DNA of 5,396 nt from contig JAKAPN010000088.1 in NCBI GenBank assembly GCA_021822995.1, positions 1 through 5,396 of the forward strand, in the 5' to 3' direction. Shown here in pieces: positions 1 to 4,629 of this stretch. The notes under the pieces were generated by a model, which saw nothing but the letters and a program-made list of their open reading frames with translations, had not been told where the DNA came from and did no database searches. The DNA is from an archaeon. GTDB lineage: Archaea; Thermoproteota; Nitrososphaeria; Nitrososphaerales; Gagatemarchaeaceae. The translations under genes and the position numbers were made by a program. The stretch's first letter is position 1; each line of letters opens with the position of its first letter.

Positions 1-126
1 ATCATCATGACGCTGTCAGAGTCGGAGTACGACATGCTTGGCATGCGTCTAGACGTGAACGAGGTCTATGGGCTCGACATCAGAAACGGTTCGATTTCGC
101 TCAGAAAGATTACCGAAGGCACGTAG
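1..126 (+). CDS. C-terminal fragment of an unidentified protein
   Basis: An open frame enters from the left edge and ends at TAG 124-126, giving the last 41 residues of a protein (IIMTLSESEYDMLG... to ...KITEGT). The piece looks like a short beta-rich C-terminal segment: a strand ending in a LSESEYDMLG motif, then alternating hydrophobic residues in EVYGLDI and SISLRKI. I do not recognise the family. The 'hydrophobic strand, S/EEEY..LG, acidic-hydrophobic strand' pattern occurs at the ends of small archaeal proteins, but that is only an impression. The peroxiredoxin start follows nine bases after the stop with no TATA-like box between, so the two are probably cotranscribed. The N-terminus and true length lie outside the window. 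Confidence 0.6.
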   Translation: MIMTLSESEYDMLGMRLDVNEVYGLDIRNGSISLRKITEGT

Positions 127-135
127 GGGACGGGT

Positions 136-600
136 TTGACAGGTCGCGTCAGCGTCGGGGACAGCGCGCCCGACTTTACGTTGGAGGGCCCGGAAGGGCG
201 GAAGGTCTCGCTGCACGACTACGCGGGTTCAAAGAACGTGGTCATCTACTTCTACCCCAAGGACTTCACCGCGGGGTGTACAGCGGAGACGAAGGCATTC
301 GGGGAGAACTATGACGACATCCTGAAGCTTGGCGCCGAGATTCTGGGGATAAGCTCCGACTCGGCAGAGAGCCATGGAAGTTTCGCGCAGGAGTGCGGGG
401 CGAGATTCCCTCTGCTGGCGGACGTAGGGGGGAAGGTCAGGGAGATGTACGGGGCGAAGTCATCTTTCGGACTCGTCCCTGGGAGGGTGACCTTCGTGAT
501 CGATAAGCAGGGGATTGTGAGACATGCCTTCTCTTCTCAACTCAGACCCAAGCAACACATAACCGAAGCCGTCGAAGCGCTGAAAGCGATCTCCGGTTGA
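136..600 (+). CDS. bcp: Peroxiredoxin, Bcp/PrxQ type (thiol peroxidase)
   Basis: This cytosolic thiol peroxidase reduces hydrogen peroxide and organic hydroperoxides, using thioredoxin-like or glutaredoxin-like donors. Its 154 residues are the usual Bcp/PrxQ length. The N-terminus VGDSAPDFTL and the strand VVIYFYPKDFTAGCT are diagnostic. C48 is the peroxidatic Cys in the Pxxx(T)xxC signature (P41, T45, C48), and R117 in PGRVTFVID is the conserved active-site Arg. The motif is TAGCT rather than the usual TPGCT. The resolving Cys that many Bcp proteins carry five residues after C48 is absent (K53). The only other Cys is C87 in FAQECG, near where the alpha3-type PrxQ enzymes have their resolving Cys but about one helical turn later. 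The enzyme could therefore be an atypical 2-Cys or a 1-Cys peroxidase. The TTG start is chosen because it directly precedes the conserved N-terminus and sits behind a G-rich stretch; no other start fits. Confidence 0.95.
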   Translation: MTGRVSVGDSAPDFTLEGPEGRKVSLHDYAGSKNVVIYFYPKDFTAGCTAETKAFGENYDDILKLGAEILGISSDSAESHGSFAQECGARFPLLADVGGKVREMYGAKSSFGLVPGRVTFVIDKQGIVRHAFSSQLRPKQHITEAVEALKAISG

Positions 601-623
601 ACGCGCCGGAGCTTCGCCAACCC

Positions 624-628
624 TTAAA
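624..628 (+). promoter_or_regulatory. Probable TATA-like box for the membrane-protein gene
   Basis: TTAAA within CCCTTAAAGT lies about 38 bases before the TTG at 664. Archaeal transcription usually starts about 25-28 bases downstream of the box centre, which predicts a start near 652-654 and a leader of about ten bases. No Shine-Dalgarno sequence is visible before 664, which fits a very short leader. The same TTAAAG form recurs before the gene at 5288. Confidence 0.45.
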
Positions 629-663
629 GTCCGGGTGGCCTGCAAGATGTAACGGACTGCCGC

Positions 664-2070
664 TTGGGCAAGAACGAATCAGGGATTCATTGGGGTCGTT
701 ACATCACGGATGGCCTCGTCGTTTTTCTGTTCGTCTTCGTCGTTTTTGAAATAAGCGTGAACGTTGTCTGGGCGACTGACCACGCGACTTCGCTTACTCA
801 ACTGGATTACGCACTTTTCACCAACCACACCGTCTCTCTGGGAAAAGCAAGCAGCACCCCTCCGTGGACGGTAGATGACTTCCATTACGGCGGGCAGAAC
901 TACTCCGCTCTGGCGCCGGGCACCGCATTCCTAGCGTTGCCGTTCATGGCCGTGGGGTTCTCTCTGGCCGGATCGTATACGGCGTATGGTCCGGTCCTAT
1001 TCTGGGCGGGGACTTTCGTGTCCATAATGGGGGCGGTCGCCTCGTATTTCGTCTACAAGATAGCCGGGCTGTACTTCAGGCGGGCGACATCCTTACTCCT
1101 TGGACTAGGGTTCGGGCTCTCTACCATAAGTTGGCCCTTTGCGACATATTTCTTCCAAAGCGACGTGTCTGCGATGCTAGTGCTCGCCTCGGTCTATTTC
1201 GCGCTCAAGGCTGAGCGTGCCGATGGCTCCGCGGCCATCACCGCCCTTGCTTGCGGCCTTGCAGCAGGCCTGGCTTTCACAGTCGACTACGTTGATGCCA
1301 TAGTCGTGCCCATCCTTTTCGCGTTCCTGGTCATCAAGAAGAGTGACTCGATGGTCTCTTCGGTGAAGGCCGCCGGGGCGTTTGCGATGGGAGTTTTGCC
1401 GAGCCTGGTGGCAATCGGAGCATACAACTTCGCCATCTTCGGCAACCCCTTCATGACAACGGAGAGCGCCTATGTCGGCCAGTCGGTTTTCGGGAAGTTC
1501 TCTACCCCCTTGCTATACGGGCTCGCCCTCAACTTCTCCAGCCTGTCCCGCGGTGTCTTCGCGTTTGCGCCGCTCGCGTTCCTCGGGGTCGTCGGATATG
1601 TTGTCGCGCTGAGAAGGGGGGTCAAGGGCGACACTCTCCTCTGGTTGACCATCTTCCTGGGGATTGTGATACCATATTCTGCCTGGTACGACCCCTCCGG
1701 GGGCCTGTCTTTCGGGCCGAGGTTCCTGGTCCCGGCGATCCCGTTCCTGATCCTCCCCGCAGGGTATGTCGTAGAGCGGGCGAGGGGGTTGGGCATCTGG
1801 GTTGTCTACGCCCTATTCGCAGCCGGTTCAGTCATCAATGGCATGGCCGCGTTCGTCACTGCTGTCCCTCCCTCGACGGCGTTCTACGTTTCGCCTTTTC
1901 TGAGTTACATACTGCCGAACTTCGGAGCGGGGAATTTTGACAGCGTGTGGGCGGTATACCTGGGGCATTCGTGGCTTGCAGGAGTGACTCTCGTGGTGTC
2001 CCTCGGGGTTATGGCTCCCCTCGCATGGGTTGAAGCGGTCCGCCGAAGGGCTGAAAGACAGGCGGGGTAG
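664..2070 (+). CDS. Polytopic membrane protein, GT-C glycosyltransferase-like
   Basis: This is a 468-residue integral membrane protein with about 11-12 hydrophobic segments, the first at residues 14-36 and the last near 436-456. After the first segment comes a long extracytoplasmic loop (about 37-85) with D39 and the pair D71-D72, followed by NYSALAPGTAFLALP. Later motifs are YNFAIFGNPF (254-263), SRGVFAFAPL (295-304) and GGLSFGPRFLVPAIPFL (346-362). This order (acidic first loop, 'YS..APG...P', 'YN..FGNPF', 'RG.F...P', 'GG.SFGPR.L.PA.PFL') is what I know from bacterial and archaeal GT-C-fold membrane proteins related to the PMT/ArnT families, which transfer sugars from polyprenyl-phosphate donors. 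D39 is the best candidate for the catalytic Asp (inference). Neither donor nor acceptor can be told from the sequence. The TTG start puts a short charged tail before the first membrane segment, and no other start lies close by. Confidence 0.8.
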   Translation: MGKNESGIHWGRYITDGLVVFLFVFVVFEISVNVVWATDHATSLTQLDYALFTNHTVSLGKASSTPPWTVDDFHYGGQNYSALAPGTAFLALPFMAVGFSLAGSYTAYGPVLFWAGTFVSIMGAVASYFVYKIAGLYFRRATSLLLGLGFGLSTISWPFATYFFQSDVSAMLVLASVYFALKAERADGSAAITALACGLAAGLAFTVDYVDAIVVPILFAFLVIKKSDSMVSSVKAAGAFAMGVLPSLVAIGAYNFAIFGNPFMTTESAYVGQSVFGKFSTPLLYGLALNFSSLSRGVFAFAPLAFLGVVGYVVALRRGVKGDTLLWLTIFLGIVIPYSAWYDPSGGLSFGPRFLVPAIPFLILPAGYVVERARGLGIWVVYALFAAGSVINGMAAFVTAVPPSTAFYVSPFLSYILPNFGAGNFDSVWAVYLGHSWLAGVTLVVSLGVMAPLAWVEAVRRRAERQAG

Positions 2071-2351
2071 CAAGAAGGTCTTTCCACGTTCGGAGCCGCT
2101 TCCTCGAGCGGAGATGAATCGGTTATATGACCGGGGTATGAAGACTTGTGCCGTGACCGCTCATGCCGCAAAAAACCACTTTATCCTCGATGCCCTGGCT
2201 GTCGCGGTAGCCATGGAGGCGCCGCTCTTCCAGTGAAGCGCTTTTCATCGCACGACGGCCACTCTTCGGCTGGCATTCAGACTGAGATTTTGCTCCCCGC
2301 ACAACCTTTGTGGCCAGGGTGGCCGAGCGGTTTGACCGAAGGAGGCGTTCG
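2071..2351 (+). other. Intergenic stretch without a convincing gene
   Basis: This 281-base stretch separates the membrane-protein gene from the CBS gene. It contains several small signals. A hairpin-forming CCGCT/AGCGG pair lies at about 2097-2111. An inverted repeat CGGT-TATATG-ACCG (2120-2133) contains a TATA-like core. A second TATA-like TTTAT lies at about 2180-2184, and paired CGGT/ACCG hairpins sit at the right end. The promoter of the CBS gene probably lies here, but I cannot decide between the two boxes; either implies a leader of well over 100 bases. The small open frame 2146-2355 is not convincing as a gene. Confidence 0.5.
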
Positions 2352-2353
2352 GT
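2328..2353 (+). promoter_or_regulatory. Mutually exclusive hairpins over the CBS-gene ribosome binding site
   Basis: ACCG at 2335-2338 can pair with CGGT upstream (2328-2331, three-base loop). Extended to ACCGAA (2335-2340), it can instead pair with TTCGGT (2348-2353), which covers the first two bases of the GTG start and holds the GGAGG motif (2341-2345) in its seven-base loop. The two stems cannot form at once, so the leader could switch between an open and a partly closed start. The pairing is read directly from the sequence; a regulatory role is inference, and the stems are short. Confidence 0.3.
2340..2345 (+). promoter_or_regulatory. Shine-Dalgarno sequence that fixes the CBS-gene start
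   Basis: AGGAGG is followed after six bases by GTG 2352. This decides in favour of 2352 over the upstream in-frame GTGs at 2310 and 2319. Those would add an Arg-rich leader (ARVAERFDRRRR) before what is clearly the beginning of a CBS domain. Confidence 0.7.
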
Positions 2354-3209
2354 GAAGGTGCTCAGGGTGCAGGAAGCGATGCCTGCCACCTTTGGAAGAC
2401 CGGTCGCGACAGTCGAGAGGGGCACCCTTGCTGTCGTCGCGGGGACACTCCTCGGTCTCCCCCGAAGGGACGCCCTCCTGATAGCCAGCACCGAGGGGGG
2501 GATAAGGTACCTTACCAGAGGCGGGAAGTGGATGGCTTTTGCCGGATATCCTCTCCTCAAGGCCCTGCTGGAGGCGAAGCCGAAGGACCTCTACAGGACG
2601 CTCTTCCGTCCGTGCGAGAACGCGTCCATGTTCCTTGACAGCGTGAGGTCAGACGACGGTCTTGAAGGCGTACTCGAAGCCTTCCGAAGGACGAAGTTTG
2701 GGTATGCACTCGTCGAGTCGAACGAAACTTTCGGTCTCATCACGCTCTCCGACATCCTCCTGCTGTATCAGCAGGGAATGTTGGAGACCCGCTCCCAGGT
2801 GCGAGACCTTGCGTCTTCGCCTGTTTTCTCGCTTCCCAGCGATGCCACTCTCAGAGAAGTCGCCAGGGAGTTCTACAACAGGAGGGTGAGACGGGTCAGG
2901 GTGGGGGACCAGAACCGCTTCGTCTCCGACAGAGAAATCCTCGCGCATCTGTTCAGCCCAAGCACGCTGAACCTGGCGAAGGAGTCCCCGGAGGAAATGC
3001 TTGAAGCGGCGCTCGGCGAGGTCAGCTATCATGAGGCGGTAGACGTGGACGGCAGCATGCAGATTAGTAGGGCGGCACAACTCGTTGACCCAGGCAGCGG
3101 CAACTGCCTCACCGTCGACGGAGGCAAGGGCTTGGTCACGCCCTGGGATATCTTGATGAAGCCATGGGAGGCGGGAGAGTTGAAGATAGTCGAGGGCGTC
3201 CGATCGTGA
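2352..3209 (+). CDS. Protein with four CBS motifs (two Bateman modules)
   Basis: This is a soluble 285-residue protein made entirely of CBS-type repeats; no catalytic domain is attached. Repeat 1 starts at the N-terminus (VQEAMPATFGRPVATVERGT) and runs to about residue 72. Repeat 2 covers about 85-140 and ends in FGLITLSDILLLY. Repeat 3 covers about 148-200 (VRDLASSPVFSLPSDATLREVA to FVSDREILAHLF). Repeat 4 covers about 222-270 and ends in GLVTPWDILMKPW. D134 and D266 in the 'G-[IV]-T-x-x-D-[IL]' ends sit where CBS domains usually hold the ribose of an adenine nucleotide. CBS proteins typically sense AMP, ATP, S-adenosylmethionine or related ligands; which one here cannot be seen. Repeats 1 and 3 lack that terminal signature in clear form. 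The stop TGA overlaps the GTG start of the next gene (GTGA), which suggests translational coupling and a shared role. Starting at the far-upstream GTG 2310 is less likely. Confidence 0.88.
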   Translation: MKVLRVQEAMPATFGRPVATVERGTLAVVAGTLLGLPRRDALLIASTEGGIRYLTRGGKWMAFAGYPLLKALLEAKPKDLYRTLFRPCENASMFLDSVRSDDGLEGVLEAFRRTKFGYALVESNETFGLITLSDILLLYQQGMLETRSQVRDLASSPVFSLPSDATLREVAREFYNRRVRRVRVGDQNRFVSDREILAHLFSPSTLNLAKESPEEMLEAALGEVSYHEAVDVDGSMQISRAAQLVDPGSGNCLTVDGGKGLVTPWDILMKPWEAGELKIVEGVRS

Positions 3210-3535
3210 CTCCCGCGGGAGGGACGAAACCTTTGTTGTCGCTGGACAGCTTCGTCGAAGACCTGAAGAGGGAGGGATACACGGTGAGGCTCGACGCGTC
3301 CCTGCCCGGGAAGTCCGGGGTCGTTCATCGGTTCGATCTCTTGGCAGAAAAGGCAGGTGGAGAAAAGACGTCGATCGTCTGCATGCGGCAGCGCGGCTCT
3401 AACCAAGTCGAAGAGATGATCGGCCTCTTCATCATGGCCTTCGACGTTGGCGCCAAGCCGTGCTATGTCACCGCCCAGAGCGTGGAAAGGAAGATAGCAG
3501 AAGCATACGGGATCACATTCCTGGCCAGCACGTAG
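3206..3535 (+). CDS. Small restriction-endonuclease-fold-like protein
   Basis: This is a 109-residue protein. Its layout resembles small archaeal proteins of the restriction-endonuclease-like (Mrr/Holliday-resolvase-related) fold. It has a first helix, FVEDLKREGY, then a strand and the motif GKSGVVHRFDLLAEK, with a conserved-looking SGxxHxFD. Next come a central strand (TSIVCMRQRG), a helix with paired Glu (QVEEMIGLFIMAFDVGA), the strand PCYVTAQ, and a closing helix and strand (VERKIAEAYGITFL). The Asp in HRFD could be the motif-II acid, but the expected E/D-x-K after it is replaced by CMRQR. Nuclease activity is therefore doubtful, and the protein may only bind nucleic acid (inference). The GTG start is chosen because GTGA overlaps the stop of the CBS gene. 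TTG 3233, about ten bases behind a GGAGG, is a reasonable alternative that would shorten the protein by nine residues. A longer start at ATG 3164 would lie inside the CBS gene and is unlikely. Confidence 0.7.
   Translation: MTPAGGTKPLLSLDSFVEDLKREGYTVRLDASLPGKSGVVHRFDLLAEKAGGEKTSIVCMRQRGSNQVEEMIGLFIMAFDVGAKPCYVTAQSVERKIAEAYGITFLAST
3210..3221 (+). repeat. Perfect 12-base palindrome just inside the start of the small gene
   Basis: CTCCCG/CGGGAG directly follows the GTGA overlap. In RNA it could fold as a four-base-pair stem with a CGCG loop, or pair between molecules. It contains part of the GGAGG that would serve the alternative TTG start at 3233. It may be chance in a GC-rich sequence. Confidence 0.3.
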
Positions 3536-3626
3536 TGGGGCCAAAGGGGAAGGTCCCGTTGTTCAGCGAGTAACTCTACATCGCGGGCTTCGATACCCTG
3601 CAACACAGCGAAACTGCAGAGATGAG

Positions 3627-3714
3627 TGCGGCCTCCGGGATTCGGACCCGGGCGAGTGGCTCTCTCCTCCTTGGGAATGGGAAGCCACTATCCTAACCAC
3701 TGGATCAAGGCCGC
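3627..3714 (-). tRNA. tRNA-Gly(CCC), intron-containing
   Basis: Read on the minus strand, the gene gives a complete cloverleaf of 72 bases after removal of a 16-base intron. The acceptor stem is GCGGCCT/AGGCCGC with A73. The D arm is ATCC-AGTGGTTA-GGAT, with A14, G18-G19 and A21 in place. The anticodon stem is GTGGC/GCCAC with loop TTCCCAA, placing CCC at bases 3679-3681. The variable loop has four bases and the T stem is CCGGG/CCCGG. Acceptor sequence, U33, CCC anticodon, short variable loop and A73 all fit archaeal tRNA-Gly, which reads GGG codons. CCA is not encoded (CTC follows A73). Two bases are odd. The T loop is TCCGAAT, so position 55 is C where U (pseudouridine) is nearly invariant. 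The 10-25 pair is A-U where G10 is usual. All stems pair perfectly, so it does not look like a decayed copy. Confidence 0.93.
3662..3677 (-). other. 16-base tRNA intron at position 37/38 with bulge-helix-bulge
   Basis: The intron reads TTCCCAAGGAGGAGAG on the minus strand and sits between bases 37 and 38, the canonical archaeal site. The splice motif can be drawn in full. Bases 32-35 (TTCC) pair with intron bases 11-14 (GGAG, including one G-U). This four-pair helix is flanked by three-base bulges C-A|T and A-G|A that hold the two cut sites. Beyond it, intron bases 2-4 pair with 8-10 around a CAA loop. The tRNA splicing endonuclease EndA would recognise this structure. Confidence 0.88.
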
Positions 3715-3740
3715 GCCCGAAGACCCTCGGACGGAAACAG

Positions 3741-3746
3741 TATAAA
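3741..3746. promoter_or_regulatory. TATA box shared by divergent tRNA-Gly and queD
   Basis: TATAAA on the plus strand reads TTTATA on the minus strand, so it resembles a TATA box both ways. Its centre lies about 29 bases from the queD GTG (3772) and about 29 bases from the first base of the tRNA (3714), the normal archaeal spacing to a transcription start in each direction. A BRE-like purine-rich GGAAAC (3733-3738) flanks it for the plus direction. The minus direction has GGCTTCG, a poorer match. No other TATA-like element is seen in the 57 bases between the genes. Confidence 0.65.
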
Positions 3747-3771
3747 CGAAGCCATTTCCCGTCTTCCCAGC

Positions 3772-4629
3772 GTGAGCGAGAAGGTTCTCATGAAGCTCGC
3801 CCCGAGGCTGAAACGGCTGGATGAGGGGGCTTACCGGAGGGCGTACAGGAGCGGCGGGAGCTCGGTAAGGTCGAGCACGCACCAGCTGGTTGCAGACCTT
3901 CTTGGCGGCATCGGGGTAACTTACCAGGAGAACGTAACACTTCAGCGGCCGAAAGGCTTGGTCGCAGACTTCAAGGTGAAGGAAACCCTCGTCTTCGTCG
4001 AGCCAGACTTTGATGCGCGGATCCTGGCCGAGCTCAAGGGGTCAAAGTGCATAGTCGTAACGAGGGAAGCCACCAGGAGCGACAGGTTCGACCACGGGGT
4101 GAGAGTCCTCGGGATCGGGGAGGAGAGGGGGCTCCAGACCATATTCCTAGACGATCCATCGTTCAGCTTCGATTACGCGCACATCCTCCCCAAGACCGAG
4201 AAGTGTTCGGTGATGCACGGGCACACCACCAGCGTACTCGTCGAGGTCATTGGGCGCCCAGTCGAAGGCATGGTGGTCGACTTCGCCGTGGCAAAGCAGG
4301 TCGTGAGGGAAGCGGTGCGCAGCCTTGACCACAAGCTCTTCATCAACGAGAAATACGTGAAGGCGATGGACCCGAAAGGTGTCTCGCTCATGTTCGAGAC
4401 GGTCCACGGCGAATTTGCCATCAAAGCTCCCGCGCAGACAACCATATTGATGAAGGGAGAGGCGACGGTCGAGAACCTCGCAAAGGAGGTCCTGGAAAGG
4501 ATAGCGCCCAAGATGCCGTCGAATGTTACAGCCGTCGGCGTCTACGTGTACGAGGGGCTCAACAAGGGGAGCCACATACTCGCCAAACTGCACCAGGACG
4601 GTGCCCGGGACAGACGAAGAAGGCGATAG
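3772..4629 (+). CDS. queD: QueD-family 6-carboxy-tetrahydropterin synthase with an extra N-terminal domain
   Basis: QueD converts dihydroneopterin triphosphate to 6-carboxy-5,6,7,8-tetrahydropterin, the second step of the pathway to preQ0. In archaea preQ0 feeds archaeosine in tRNA. Residues about 131-275 form the PTPS/QueD domain. H137 (FDYAH), H149 and H151 (HGH) are the zinc ligands. C145 in C-x3-HGH is the catalytic Cys in the spacing typical of QueD. D186-H187 (LDHK) and E261 (VYEG) match the other active-site positions. QueD alone is about 120 residues; this protein has 285. The first ~125 residues are a separate domain: a basic start, a helix SSTHQLVADLLGGIG, then VADFKVKETLVFVEPD and KCIVVTRE. 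This resembles restriction-endonuclease-like folds (RAP/DUF559 kind) but lacks a clear E-x-K. The GTG start sits where transcription should begin, so the mRNA is probably leaderless. The tail RDRRRRR overlaps queC by 16 bases and looks like read-through. Confidence 0.88.
   Translation: MSEKVLMKLAPRLKRLDEGAYRRAYRSGGSSVRSSTHQLVADLLGGIGVTYQENVTLQRPKGLVADFKVKETLVFVEPDFDARILAELKGSKCIVVTREATRSDRFDHGVRVLGIGEERGLQTIFLDDPSFSFDYAHILPKTEKCSVMHGHTTSVLVEVIGRPVEGMVVDFAVAKQVVREAVRSLDHKLFINEKYVKAMDPKGVSLMFETVHGEFAIKAPAQTTILMKGEATVENLAKEVLERIAPKMPSNVTAVGVYVYEGLNKGSHILAKLHQDGARDRRRRR

Noticed and set aside
2097..2111. Hairpin CCGCT/AGCGG as a terminator after the membrane-protein gene.
   Set aside because: No T-run follows, and archaeal termination depends on T-rich stretches and not on hairpins.
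2312..2340. Sequence resembling the 5' half of a type II tRNA (GCCAGGGTGGCCGAGCGGTT, like tRNA-Ser or tRNA-Leu), possibly a split tRNA or an integration scar.
   Set aside because: No matching acceptor strand, anticodon arm or T-loop consensus follows within 120 bases, the D stem does not close, and the stretch is explained as the leader of the CBS gene.
2310..2351. Longer CBS protein starting at GTG 2310.
   Set aside because: It adds an Arg-rich leader before the normal CBS N-terminus, whereas GTG 2352 has AGGAGG at ideal spacing.
2146..2355. A 69-codon open frame with several Cys near its start, whose stop overlaps the CBS start as GTGA.
   Set aside because: Codon choice differs from the neighbours (CGN Arg instead of AGG/AGA, no third-position pattern), there is no ribosome binding site, and any gene starting GTGA creates such an overlapping stop by chance.
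2123..2560. A 145-codon open frame on the minus strand across the intergenic region and the CBS gene start.
   Set aside because: It is antisense to a clear CBS coding sequence, has low-complexity Arg/Ser-rich composition, and has no recognisable motif.
3536..3626. Possible small RNA or terminator between the small gene and the tRNA 3' end.
   Set aside because: No clear box C/D pair, no stable stem and no T-run on either strand; I see nothing supportable in it.
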